Assembly (NCBI RefSeq): GCF_015999545.1
Contig: NZ_CP065546.1
Coordinates: forward strand, 496,001 to 560,000
Direction of reading: 5' to 3'
Source: Lysinibacillus sp. JNUCC-52
GTDB lineage: Bacteria > Bacillota > Bacilli > Bacillales_A > Planococcaceae
Length of the DNA: 64,000 nucleotides
Under the pieces are notes generated by a model. It was not told where the DNA came from. It made no database searches and worked only from the letters and a program-made list of their open reading frames with translations. This document shows positions 42,095 through 51,101 of the stretch, piece after piece. How positions within the stretch are numbered: position 1 is the first letter of the stretch; the number at the start of each line of letters is the position of its first letter. The position numbers were made by a program, and so were the translations under genes.

Positions 42095-43030
42095 TTAATA
42101 TTCAATAATTACAATTCCGTTCCCACCAGAATCTGCTGCAACATTAAAGCTTGCTCCACTTCCAGCTCCAATGCCTACCACAGTTGTAGTTGATGAAATC
42201 TTGCCATTTCCACCATCTCCATAACCAGCACCGCCACCACCTAAATTGAGCGTTGTAGCTCCTGTAGCACTTGTATTTTTCCCAGGTCGCCCAAAAGGAG
42301 TAGTATATAGAGCGAAATCTGTGGCGTTATAACCAATGTCAATAATTGCAGGTTCAGTACCTTTTGTAACCAATGGATGACTAGGCTCTTTGGGTGATGA
42401 CCAACTAGAAGTTGCTCCACCTAAGCAAATGATCCCGAAAGCCGAACTTGAACCTCCAGCTTGCCCTGGAGCCACTGTTTTTCCAGAAGGTGTAACGCCA
42501 GCTCCACCTTTACCAACAACGATCTGATAAGTTGTCCCTGGTACTACTTGAACAGCCTTCCTATTAACATAGAAACCTCCATCACCTCCGTAAACATTTC
42601 TTACGTAATCATATTGATTTGTAACTGATTGACCAGCGGCTCCCCCACCAAACATAGTTAAAATAATGGCAGTTACACCATCTGGACATTTCCATGTATA
42701 AGTACCAGGCTTATCAAAAATCGCAATGTTTTGTTTTAACGCTCCATTTTGGATTTTGAGCAAAAGTGAATCTTGTTTAGTATTTAAATTATCTACACCT
42801 TGTTTGATTTGGTCTGATTTACCTTTAATTTCACCAACACCTTGATTAATGCCATCAAGTTTAGTATCAATAGCAGTTAAATCTTCTTGTGTCACACCGC
42901 TTGCAACTTCTCCGGCAAGTGTCTTTAAAGCGTTATCAATTTTATCCATATTGCCATTTTGTACATTAACGTCATAAAATTCATCTTGATTAGGTTTTTC
43001 TAAATTGTAATTAGGTGTGTTTGTTGACAT
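42095..43030 (-). CDS. Tail fibre protein with glycine-rich C-terminus
   Basis: The 311-residue protein has an N-terminal baseplate-attachment part (NTPNYNLEKPNQDEFYDVNVQNGNMD), heptad repeats (about 45-95), then a Gly-rich distal domain with GGGAAGQSV, GGDGG, GGAGV and GGGGAGYGDGGNGK. Gly-rich sandwiches of this kind form adhesin tips of phage fibres. As the receptor-binding protein it would set the host range. Overlaps the XkdU stop by one base. Confidence 0.82.
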   Translation of the reverse strand: MSTNTPNYNLEKPNQDEFYDVNVQNGNMDKIDNALKTLAGEVASGVTQEDLTAIDTKLDGINQGVGEIKGKSDQIKQGVDNLNTKQDSLLLKIQNGALKQNIAIFDKPGTYTWKCPDGVTAIILTMFGGGAAGQSVTNQYDYVRNVYGGDGGFYVNRKAVQVVPGTTYQIVVGKGGAGVTPSGKTVAPGQAGGSSSAFGIICLGGATSSWSSPKEPSHPLVTKGTEPAIIDIGYNATDFALYTTPFGRPGKNTSATGATTLNLGGGGAGYGDGGNGKISSTTTVVGIGAGSGASFNVAADSGGNGIVIIEY

Positions 43031-43578
43031 TATGGCATCACTTCCTCTCGTAATTGTTGATGTGTAAACGCTGCTAGTTGAGCGTGTGTGTAGCGAGCAA
43101 TTGTACTGTGTTGGTTGTATCGTAATTGGACGGTTAAAACCATGTTTTGAGGTGTAATACGTTCAAGCATAATTGCAACCGCATCAAACATGCCTTTAAC
43201 TGTCAACTCGATTTTCACGCTTAGTGTCTTTGCTGCCACATCACGTTGCAACTCATATTGCCCCTTGCCTAAAAGGCTATCAAGCAATTGTTTTAACACT
43301 CGATTAGTATAAGGTGCTTGCTCTTGGTAACGAGTTAAAATACGAAATCTACGTGTCTCGATGGAGTCAGATGCTGGAACGCTTAGTTTTAGCATTTTTT
43401 CGTATCGACTAGCACCCTTTCCATCAGACGTTACGACAAATTGATTATTTAAGGTGTTTTCAATTTCTTGCCACAATGCTTCTAATACAGGCTTTTCAAC
43501 GTTTGCAATACCAACGATTTCTTTAATTTCATGCAGAACGGATGGTAAATAACTAATGATGTCTACTTCTCTAGCCAC
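43030..43578 (-). CDS. xkdU: XkdU-like baseplate protein (DUF2313/YmfQ)
   Basis: The 182-residue protein contains ISYLPSVLHEIKEIVGIANVEKPVL and RFRILTRYQEQAPYTNRVLKQLLDSLLG, hallmarks of the YmfQ/XkdU family (T4 gp53/P2 I-like) that joins baseplate wedge and fibre. It overlaps both neighbours. Confidence 0.88.
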   Translation of the reverse strand: MAREVDIISYLPSVLHEIKEIVGIANVEKPVLEALWQEIENTLNNQFVVTSDGKGASRYEKMLKLSVPASDSIETRRFRILTRYQEQAPYTNRVLKQLLDSLLGKGQYELQRDVAAKTLSVKIELTVKGMFDAVAIMLERITPQNMVLTVQLRYNQHSTIARYTHAQLAAFTHQQLREEVMP

Positions 43579-44662
43579 TTACAACACCTCGTTTTGGAAT
43601 AGATTCAACATCTAATGCGATATTGGATTGACTGTCATTTAATTGCGTATTTGCTATATCAAGTACACCTGTTATACCTAGCAATCGATACTCAATTTGG
43701 GATACACGAACAACCACACCTGCATGATCTTCCTCATAACTATTAGCCATTGCCCATTCTTCTGCTAACTCTTTGAAATAATCATCGATTACCTTCTGTA
43801 CTTGATTCTCAATGTCAGCCCATGCCCATCCTGCTTGATACGTAATATTCAATGTAATATTAATGACTGTTTCGCCTACTCCAAACGCAGTTACTATATG
43901 ATCTATAGGAGCTGTTCCTATGCCTTCTCCCTGATTCTCCAATGGATCAACAGCCTTTTGTACTTCTTCTATTAATGTTGGTGTAGGTTTTTCGTATTGA
44001 GAGTTAATAATGACTAATTTAACCGTCCCTCCACCATTCCAAGCGCGATAAACGCGTACTCCACCGACACCAGGTAATTTCCCTATCTTTTCTTTGTAGT
44101 CGGCTCTATTGCCTCCAAATGCTGTTGATTCAAAGCTATTGAAGTAGCGTGTGCGGAATGCTTCGGTTTCTTCTTCGTCGTCTCCTGGTATTAATACATC
44201 GGTTAACATCGCTGTCTCTAAATTGTTAATATAGTTAATCGGAATAAGTTGCCCTGAAAACAAATTACCTATGTTGCCTGCCGTTTCACATCTCAATATG
44301 AATTGCCCCTGTGTAATACGTTCGATAACTTCATAATTCAAATCGTCCAAACTGAAACGACTGCCGATTGGTACATCAATGTTAAATACGCCTTTTCGCT
44401 TTGCGTAAGTGGCTTCATACGGCTTTAACCCACGTTCTGCAGCACGTCGAATTAAGTAATCACGCGGTGCTGTATCAGCAAATACCATATCGATAAAATT
44501 CTTTAATGTGAAAAGCATTTGAACTGTTTCAACACTATTTGCAGCAGTTGCGTTATACACTAATGACGTTACCTCACGCTTATCAAGAGAATCATCGATA
44601 CCTGCAAGTTTCCGAGCCATCAATTCTTCAAATGTCATATCTAAATTAAACGGTTCGGCCAT
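43571..44662 (-). CDS. xkdT: Baseplate J protein (XkdT-like)
   Basis: The 363-residue protein has EELMARKLAGIDDSLDKREVTSLVYNATAANSVE at the start, then GDDEEETEAFRTRYFNSF and LPGVGGVRVYRAWNGGGTVKLV. These are the signatures of baseplate assembly protein J/gp47, a wedge component of contractile tails. Overlaps XkdU by 8 bases. Confidence 0.95.
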   Translation of the reverse strand: MAEPFNLDMTFEELMARKLAGIDDSLDKREVTSLVYNATAANSVETVQMLFTLKNFIDMVFADTAPRDYLIRRAAERGLKPYEATYAKRKGVFNIDVPIGSRFSLDDLNYEVIERITQGQFILRCETAGNIGNLFSGQLIPINYINNLETAMLTDVLIPGDDEEETEAFRTRYFNSFESTAFGGNRADYKEKIGKLPGVGGVRVYRAWNGGGTVKLVIINSQYEKPTPTLIEEVQKAVDPLENQGEGIGTAPIDHIVTAFGVGETVINITLNITYQAGWAWADIENQVQKVIDDYFKELAEEWAMANSYEEDHAGVVVRVSQIEYRLLGITGVLDIANTQLNDSQSNIALDVESIPKRGVVSG

Positions 44663-45066
44663 TAGTATTCCACCTCTTTCTCTAGCGTTAACTCACCAAA
44701 AATAGTGTGCGCTGTGTATGCTACGTGCACTTTGTTTTTCTTTGTTGTCACTACAAATGAATCCACTTCTTTAATGCGGTTATCTTGTAGCAAACATTCT
44801 CGTATACGTCGCGGTACCTCACTCGCTACATAAGAAGTAGGTTTTCCGAATAAATCTTTTGATTCGAAACCCGCATTCCATGTATAAATTATGTGATCGT
44901 AACGCTCAACAGAGAGCATTAAAAAAATCGCCTGTTTCATGGCTTCTAATTCATCAATAAAGCCAACACAGCGATTCTTATCATGTATTAATTTATAGTT
45001 CTTGGATGGATCAATGACTTCCTCAAAATCGAGTGTCAGACCATCGTTTTCAACCTGTGGAATCAT
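44662..45066 (-). CDS. xkdS: XkdS-like baseplate protein (DUF2634, gp25-like)
   Basis: The 134-residue protein has LTLDFEEVIDPSKNYKL and MKQAIFLMLSVERYDHIIYTWNAGFESKDLFGK, the DUF2634 pattern related to T4 gp25 lysozyme-like wedge proteins. One-base overlaps on both sides fit a tight baseplate operon. Confidence 0.92.
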   Translation of the reverse strand: MIPQVENDGLTLDFEEVIDPSKNYKLIHDKNRCVGFIDELEAMKQAIFLMLSVERYDHIIYTWNAGFESKDLFGKPTSYVASEVPRRIRECLLQDNRIKEVDSFVVTTKKNKVHVAYTAHTIFGELTLEKEVEY

Positions 45067-45425
45067 TAAACCACCTCTTTATCAATAATTAAGTATTGTT
45101 GCCCACCATGTGCCCGTATCATGGTTACTTTGTCGCCATCGACTAAACCATTATGAATTTTAAACTTTTTGCGTCCTTTGTATTCGTGTGTATGACTAGC
45201 AGGGCCATTGCCAACTTCTGTTTCATGTTCAACTGTCATGTCTACCTCATAATCTCTGACTGCACGCATAAGCTTTAATTGCTCTTTTTTCAGCGTTAGT
45301 TTTTGGTCAACATACACTTCTAATGGCTCTACACTAACAACAGTACCGTATACAATAGTACAAAGCTTTTGAGCGTTTAATACTCCTTTAATCATCTTTT
45401 GAATCTCAATTAAAATATCTTCCAT
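45066..45425 (-). CDS. xkdR: XkdR-like baseplate protein (DUF2577)
   Basis: About 119 residues. GTVVSVEPLEVYVDQKLTL is an OB-fold entry strand, and a later HTHEYKGRKKFKI region is typical of DUF2577. ATG 45425 is preferred over the TTG at 45449, which lies in the XkdQ gene, although the ribosome site is weak. Probably part of the tail hub. Confidence 0.85.
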   Translation of the reverse strand: MEDILIEIQKMIKGVLNAQKLCTIVYGTVVSVEPLEVYVDQKLTLKKEQLKLMRAVRDYEVDMTVEHETEVGNGPASHTHEYKGRKKFKIHNGLVDGDKVTMIRAHGGQQYLIIDKEVV

Positions 45426-45426
45426 A

Positions 45427-46389
45427 CTACGCAACGAAATCACCGCCAATCAGTTTTAAGTCCATTCGATGGTCAGATTCTTTGAAAGTGTGTTTTACCG
45501 ATTCGACCAACATAAAATTAGCGACAGTTAAATCGCCTAAATACATTTGCACCCCTAATGTAGTACCTCCACGTACCGTTGGATCACCAAATACTTTATT
45601 AATGTGTAGCTTCCTTGATTTACGATTGTAGAGAGCTAACATGCCGTCAGCTTTCGCTTTACCGTTTTCTTTTTCATCGAGTTTATCTGTCATTTGCAAT
45701 ATGCCCCATTCGTTCATTTTGGAGCTATCTTGAGCAATGTATATTTCCCGTTTACCTGTTTCTTTGTTTTCTCGTACTAACTTGATTTTGTTGTACGTGT
45801 TTTCGTCAATCGAGGTTGTGTATTCAAACGATTCTCCCGATTCTTCGTCAATGAGTAAATCAGATTTAAGCATCTTAATATTACGTAGGTTTAACGCGCC
45901 GTAATCGTCATACAGTACATATAAATCACCAGTGTTAAGTGTCGTTTCAGATAGTGCGTTATCCATAATGGTAAATAACTCTTGGTTATCTTCTACTCTT
46001 GATGCAATGACATGTTTCGTATTAGCGACAATACCCGTCTTTAGCCTAAAGTCCTCTGCAATCATTTGGAGCACTTGAGCGGCCGTTTTATTGGCATATA
46101 CGTATGTGTCTTTGTTTTTGAAATAACGTAGTTGGTCATAACAAGTAACGCTGATAAGACGGTTGTTGTTTCGCTTTTTTGTGAATACAAAGCCGAAAAA
46201 TATTTTGTGGCCATCATAATCAAAGCGAACTGCATCACCTTCATGGAAGCCTAGCACTTCATCTTTAATGATGTTAAACGTTAGCTTTCCTGGTGAGCCC
46301 TTACGATGCGTTTCCCACTCAACACCTTCTTCTACCGCACATTCGAAAATACGCCCTTTGCTCATGATATACAGCTGTGTTTTAGCCAA
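45427..46389 (-). CDS. xkdQ: XkdQ-like baseplate hub protein
   Basis: The 320-residue protein resembles the phage late control D/gp27 hub fold: FNIIKDEVLGFHEGDAVRFDYDGHKIFFGFVF, TAAQVLQMIAEDF and the terminal VKHTFKESDHRMDLKL. The start is TTG at 46389, read just after CAGGTGATAAAAC. It overlaps XkdP by 8 bases. Confidence 0.9.
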   Translation of the reverse strand: MAKTQLYIMSKGRIFECAVEEGVEWETHRKGSPGKLTFNIIKDEVLGFHEGDAVRFDYDGHKIFFGFVFTKKRNNNRLISVTCYDQLRYFKNKDTYVYANKTAAQVLQMIAEDFRLKTGIVANTKHVIASRVEDNQELFTIMDNALSETTLNTGDLYVLYDDYGALNLRNIKMLKSDLLIDEESGESFEYTTSIDENTYNKIKLVRENKETGKREIYIAQDSSKMNEWGILQMTDKLDEKENGKAKADGMLALYNRKSRKLHINKVFGDPTVRGGTTLGVQMYLGDLTVANFMLVESVKHTFKESDHRMDLKLIGGDFVA

Positions 46390-47062
46390 GTTTTATCACC
46401 TGCCCAACTTTAATTTCATTTGGATTGCTAATGTTATTGAGCTTTGCAAGTTCGGTGGACTTAGAACCATCACCTAAATACTTTTTAGCAATTGCCCACA
46501 ATGTATCACCCTTGACGACAGTATGTGTTTTTGGTGTATCCTTGCTTGTTGTTGGACGTTTTTGTTCTACAACTGCCGTTTGTGTAGTCGGTGTACTTGA
46601 AGCGTTACTGGATGCAGTAGCAGGCTTTGTGACAAGTCGCTTATTCCCATATGCTCTATATTGCTTCAAACGGATATTTACCATGACGTCAAAGCCATTT
46701 TCAGCGGATTCTTTAATTTCGTAATCCTCAATTGATACAGTCATGTTCGTGTCAAAGAGTAGGTTTCCATTCGGCATCATACGGTTAACTATGAATTGAA
46801 AAGGTTTTTCAGATACCTTTAATTTTTCAAGCTTATCCAGATAATAAGTAGGTGGCTGAAAGCCGTTTGGATAAACAGAAAACGGATATTTGACGTTTGG
46901 GAGCAATACCTCAAACTCAATATCCGTTAAACCTGTTTTCTTTATGATGTTTACTTCTCCGTCATTCATCAGCACAATCGTTTCATTACGACCATTAATT
47001 TTCGTGGTCAGTTCAGAAGGAGCGACAGGGAAATGTACTCCATCTACGAAAAAGTTATACAT
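46382..47062 (-). CDS. xkdP: XkdP-like LysM tail protein
   Basis: The 226-residue protein has an N-terminal tail domain (FVDGVHFPVAPSELTTKINGRNE) and a C-terminal LysM domain (about 180-226, HTVVKGDTLWAIAKKYLGDG, ending IKVGQVIKLG). It links the tape measure to the hub and may touch peptidoglycan. A Thr/Ser-rich linker separates the two parts. Confidence 0.92.
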   Translation of the reverse strand: MYNFFVDGVHFPVAPSELTTKINGRNETIVLMNDGEVNIIKKTGLTDIEFEVLLPNVKYPFSVYPNGFQPPTYYLDKLEKLKVSEKPFQFIVNRMMPNGNLLFDTNMTVSIEDYEIKESAENGFDVMVNIRLKQYRAYGNKRLVTKPATASSNASSTPTTQTAVVEQKRPTTSKDTPKTHTVVKGDTLWAIAKKYLGDGSKSTELAKLNNISNPNEIKVGQVIKLG

Positions 47063-49322
47063 TATCTGTCGGACCTCCTTCTGCTAACATAGCAACTGTT
47101 TCTTCTACTTTTTCACCGAATTTATCAATAACACCATCAATGTCCATTTCACTATTGATGTGATTTTCATTTTTCATATCGACTGTGATTTCTGCCGTAG
47201 TATATCGGTTGATTGCCTCACGTTCAGCAATGTCACGAAGATACTTTAAATCCTCATTAAGCATCTTTATGCCATCAGCTGCTTTCTTTGTATTGTCGGC
47301 CGTTTTCTTTCCTGCATCATTGCCTTTATCGAGTTTGTCACCAATACCTAAGGCATCGTTAATCGACTTCATGAGTGCATCTGAATTGCCGACTTTACCA
47401 TCATCAGTATTAAATAAATTGGCGCCCCAATTGTAACCCGTGTCCCAAGCATTACCTAAAGACTTCATTTCCATCTTAGGTGCTTCCCAATAATCAGCAG
47501 GTACTTCCCCGACCCAATCTTTTAATCCTGCTTTGATACCCTGTAAGTCACTTGTGAATGATTCTCTATGGTTATAAGAACTCTTTTGTTCCCAACCAAG
47601 TTTTGTAGTGAGGCCATCTGGTAACATACTAATGAACCAATTCCAAGCTTCAATGGCACGGTTAACGCCATCGATAATAGCATTGGCAAAGCTCGTAGCA
47701 AATTTATCCCAACCACTGGTCATAGCAATAGCTTGATCTAAAACGTTACTAGCGAGATTGTAAAATAATTTTTTAATTGTATACGTCTTATCCTTAGAAA
47801 TGTTTGCGAAAAATTCCCAAAACGAGGCAAAAATATTCCACCAGAAAGCAACGATGTTGTAAACATGTGTTCCTAGAACCGTAAATACACCCGCGATAAT
47901 TCCTGTTGCGCTAATTGATGTACCTGCGAAATGATTAATTACAGCAACAGCAAGATAAAACAAACTAATTAAAACAACAATAGCACCAATTAACCATCCG
48001 ATTGGATTTGCTGCTATTGCGAGACTCAAAGCAGCCATAGCAGCAGCGAAACCATATGTTACCCAAGTTGATAAAACAGTTGTTGCAACATACCACAAAT
48101 TCCGTATTCCGGCCGTTAGAGTCATCAATGCATTAATCGCTATTTCCCTATTAGTCCACGCCCACGCGGCTGCGTTGATAATAAGTGCAGCTGTCACTCC
48201 TCCAATCACTGGAGCAATAAATGACCAGTTATCGTAAACAAAACTACCTACAATTGACATAGCGGCTAAAGAAATATTTATTGCATCTGCAATCGTGTAT
48301 ATAGCTTCTGTTGCACTAGCAACAAACTCCTTAAATCGGTCACTATTTGCAACTTCATTTATTTTTTGTAATACTGGTCCGAATGCTCGTAAGGCTTCAT
48401 TTTTGAAATATGTCCACATTTGAGACCATGTAACTGGCATACTATCGAACTTTTTATTTATTTCGTCTGTTGCCGCAAACATTGCGTTTTTTACAATACT
48501 CGCAGTAATCTTACCATCTGCTGCTAATTCACGAATCTTACCTAATGGCTCACCCATATAATCAGCAATTGTTGAGATAAGGTTTGGTGCTTGTTCAAAA
48601 ATAGAATTTAGTTCGTCACCACGTAAGACACCTGATGCCAACGCTTGTGACAATTGAATGGTAGCATTACTTGCTTCTACAGCACTTGCTCCAGCGATAC
48701 CGAATTGTTTTTGTACAAGCTCTGTAAATGCAACCACTTCACCTACATTTCCAAATGCATCACGAGCATTAGTACCAATCCTTGCAACCATATCAGCAGT
48801 ATCTTTAAATGATGAATACGAACGTTGGGCAGCGTCATGTATAAGTTGTTGCGCAAGTTCTACGTCACTCATATCACCAAGTCCGAAATCAACTTTAGCC
48901 AGTTGATCCGGGATTACAGGCATATCTTCTACCAGTAGTTGTATACGAGCTTTAGTATTAGTTAATTCGTCCGAAATCTCAATTACTTTACCTAAACCTT
49001 GCAAAGTTAAATAGGCGCCAATTAAAGCACCTACTTTCTTGAGTAATCCATTCATTTTATCTGTACCATCTCGTATTCGGTTGTTTAAACCCCTTTGTGC
49101 GTTATCAGCAGAACGAATTTCTTCTTGAATTTGATTCATAGAACTCGCTGCCGTAGCTAATTCTCTTCGCATTAACGCTATTGTAGAAGTATCGAACATA
49201 GTTCCAGAAGCAGTATGCATCGCCTCCATTTGATTGACCATCATTGATACTGCACTGTGCATGGCTCTCATCGGTTGACTCAAACGATCTTGAATTTGAA
49301 TTGCAGTACGAATTGTAGCCAT
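47055..49322 (-). CDS. Tail tape measure protein
   Basis: The 755-residue protein has an N-terminal coiled coil (MATIRTAIQIQDRLSQPM...). The conserved tape-measure core follows at about 190-300 (GIAGASAVEASNATIQLSQALASGVLRGDE, FEQAPNLISTIADYMG). Hydrophobic helices span about 370-480, and an amphipathic rear half follows. It sets tail length and helps DNA entry. ATG 49322 follows GAGGTG. A moron gene with a terminator lies directly upstream, so it must have its own promoter or read-through. Confidence 0.94.
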   Translation of the reverse strand: MATIRTAIQIQDRLSQPMRAMHSAVSMMVNQMEAMHTASGTMFDTSTIALMRRELATAASSMNQIQEEIRSADNAQRGLNNRIRDGTDKMNGLLKKVGALIGAYLTLQGLGKVIEISDELTNTKARIQLLVEDMPVIPDQLAKVDFGLGDMSDVELAQQLIHDAAQRSYSSFKDTADMVARIGTNARDAFGNVGEVVAFTELVQKQFGIAGASAVEASNATIQLSQALASGVLRGDELNSIFEQAPNLISTIADYMGEPLGKIRELAADGKITASIVKNAMFAATDEINKKFDSMPVTWSQMWTYFKNEALRAFGPVLQKINEVANSDRFKEFVASATEAIYTIADAINISLAAMSIVGSFVYDNWSFIAPVIGGVTAALIINAAAWAWTNREIAINALMTLTAGIRNLWYVATTVLSTWVTYGFAAAMAALSLAIAANPIGWLIGAIVVLISLFYLAVAVINHFAGTSISATGIIAGVFTVLGTHVYNIVAFWWNIFASFWEFFANISKDKTYTIKKLFYNLASNVLDQAIAMTSGWDKFATSFANAIIDGVNRAIEAWNWFISMLPDGLTTKLGWEQKSSYNHRESFTSDLQGIKAGLKDWVGEVPADYWEAPKMEMKSLGNAWDTGYNWGANLFNTDDGKVGNSDALMKSINDALGIGDKLDKGNDAGKKTADNTKKAADGIKMLNEDLKYLRDIAEREAINRYTTAEITVDMKNENHINSEMDIDGVIDKFGEKVEETVAMLAEGGPTDNV

Positions 49323-49342
49323 AATTTCACCTCTTTTTGACA

Positions 49343-49373
49343 AAATAAAGCACCCCTAAAGGGTGCTTTATTT
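49343..49373. terminator. Perfect terminator between moron gene and tape measure
   Basis: AAATAAAGCACCC and GGGTGCTTTATTT are 13-base perfect arms around a 5-base loop, T-rich on both sides. The stop codon of the moron gene lies in the stem. Confidence 0.88.
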
Positions 49374-50339
49374 CATATATTCTTTACCATCCATGATTAA
49401 AGAAACAACATTATCATTTTCAATAATAAACTGGAATTCAGAGCGAATCATAGCTCCAAACCCATTTTGAGAGTCAACATAACTTTGTACAACTGTTTGA
49501 CCATTTTCCTTCCAAATTTTCCAATCTGAAACTCCTGCAAATTTGGCTGTTGAAGGTGCTTTTAATATAGATTTCAAGGCTTTTTCACACCTAGTTTGTA
49601 ATTGAGCCTTTTCCATTGATGTCACAATATACTCATTTAATTTTGAGATAACTTTATCTTTTGTATACAGATCATTATCACCGTATCTAATATTATAGAT
49701 AGTTCCGTCTGTATTCATGTATAAAATAATATTTGATGCATCTCGATTAGATAGTCTATAGCCTTTTTCACCTTCAAAATGGGCGTTATCTAAAATCTCG
49801 TCATGTTTGATAGTAACATCCTCATTTATTCCAACAGACGCTAGTGTTTTAATAACGACCCCTCCCTGTTCAGACGTAATATTTAACTCTCTAGTAATCT
49901 TATCTTTAGGGGCGGTATTATATTTCTCTGGATTTTTTGCCATATTACTAACTAGTATTATTGTTCCTATGATAACAACAATTGCTGCCACAATGAAAAT
50001 TAAACAACCTTTTCGACAGCCTTTATTGTTAGTTGGAACACTACTGTTTATATTACCTTGCCCTGGGGCAGAAGAAGTTGATGTTTTAAACATTGCTTGA
50101 AGTAATGCTTTATAAACATTCCCATCTATTTCCATCAAACTTTTTTTACCATCTTTAAATTCAATAGAAACAACATGTGTACCTTTTTTATGATCTTCCG
50201 ACTTATGTTCATAACTTTCTACTGTTGTTTGGTCTAAATTCACAATTTTCCCAAACCCTAAAAGGATACCAATTACTCCATTAGCTCCAATTACTTTTTT
50301 TTGCTGATAGTCACCTGCTATAACTTGATTTTTAGCCAT
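49368..50339 (-). CDS. Membrane protein with conserved C-terminal domain, phage moron
   Basis: The 323-residue protein (start MAKNQVIAGDYQQKKVIGAN after AGGAGG) begins with a small beta domain (about 1-85, VVSIEFKDGKKSLMEIDG), then a linker and one membrane helix (about 113-133, CLIFIVAAIVVIIGTIILV). The long extracellular part ends with ALKSILKAPSTAKFAGVSDW and QSYVDSQNGFGAMIRSEFQF, a domain often seen in phage- and plasmid-borne surface proteins. It interrupts the chaperone-tape measure pair, which is unusual, and has its own terminator. Confidence 0.72.
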   Translation of the reverse strand: MAKNQVIAGDYQQKKVIGANGVIGILLGFGKIVNLDQTTVESYEHKSEDHKKGTHVVSIEFKDGKKSLMEIDGNVYKALLQAMFKTSTSSAPGQGNINSSVPTNNKGCRKGCLIFIVAAIVVIIGTIILVSNMAKNPEKYNTAPKDKITRELNITSEQGGVVIKTLASVGINEDVTIKHDEILDNAHFEGEKGYRLSNRDASNIILYMNTDGTIYNIRYGDNDLYTKDKVISKLNEYIVTSMEKAQLQTRCEKALKSILKAPSTAKFAGVSDWKIWKENGQTVVQSYVDSQNGFGAMIRSEFQFIIENDNVVSLIMDGKEYMK

Positions 50340-50409
50340 ATTCGCCCTCCTTATGTATATAACCAATATACATGGATAATAGAGGGAATTCTAATGTTTT
50401 TTCATATTC

Positions 50410-51038
50410 TTACCTTTTTCGCTTACCTTTTCCTCCTCGTTTCGCCTCACGTTCTTGCTTTTTATCCTCCTCAATCTTGACTTGGACAGAAGCGATAATA
50501 CACGCCTTATCAAAAATAGGTAATGTCATATACTCAGACGGTAGACGACGCTGTTTTTGTATCCACCAGTGCATAATATTCGCGTCGCCATCACCGTCCT
50601 CGATTAGTTTTTTACTTCTTCCACCAAGTCCTCAAGTTCTGCTTCATATCCGTTGACTTCTTGGGCAGCCGCTGAGGCATCCGCCATTTCGCCAATTGTA
50701 AGCATTTTCCCCAGTAATGCTTCTTCACCCTTTACGCCATATGAATCCTGTAACTCTTTATCCTTTAAATTTGGATAAACAATTGATTCAACCGTTAGCA
50801 AACGTTGATATTTAAAGTGATCAAAATCTGTATTAAATTGCCCTTTACGCTTTCCTTGTGTAATCATAGAACGTTTTGTTGATTCTGATTTTAATTCTGT
50901 ATCACGTTCTGGAGAGACAGGTGCAAATTCCCATTCAATAGGATCACCTTGTTCATCTAGGAATTTCTTTGAAATAGATCGCTTAATATTTTCATTCTGT
51001 TTTTTGTTATGCGCAAAAAATGCTGTTAAATTTGACAT
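50410..51038 (-). CDS. Tail assembly chaperone, -1 frameshift product (gpGT-like)
   Basis: At the end of the 144-codon chaperone gene the mRNA reads GTA AAA AAC TAA, which contains the perfect slippery heptamer A-AAA-AAC (plus strand 50607-50613). Slipping back by one base bypasses the stop and continues for about 65 codons (LIEDGDGDANIMHWWIQKQR to KGKRKR) to a stop at 50410. The total is about 209 residues. The pair of short and extended tail chaperones made by -1 frameshifting is a hallmark of long-tailed phages (lambda G/GT). Confidence 0.85.
50604..51038 (-). CDS. Tail assembly chaperone (gpG-like, XkdN-type)
   Basis: The 144-residue unshifted form contains NLTAFFAHNKKQNENIKRSI, then FKYQRLLTVESIVYPNLKDKELQDSYGVKGEEAL and an acidic end YEAELEDLVEEVKN. 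The position between tail tube and tape measure identifies it as the assembly chaperone that coats the tape measure during tail growth. Confidence 0.88.
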   Translation of the reverse strand: MSNLTAFFAHNKKQNENIKRSISKKFLDEQGDPIEWEFAPVSPERDTELKSESTKRSMITQGKRKGQFNTDFDHFKYQRLLTVESIVYPNLKDKELQDSYGVKGEEALLGKMLTIGEMADASAAAQEVNGYEAELEDLVEEVKN

Positions 51039-51071
51039 ATAATAATCACCTTCACCTTATTGTTTTTAATT

Positions 51072-51098
51072 AAAAAGAGCCCAACTATGTGAGCTCTA
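51072..51098 (-). terminator. Weak hairpin between tail tube and chaperone genes
   Basis: AGAGC/GCTCT arms around about 10 bases with TTTTTAATT on the minus strand; likely attenuates rather than stops late transcription. Confidence 0.45.
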
Positions 51099-51101
51099 GT
51101 A

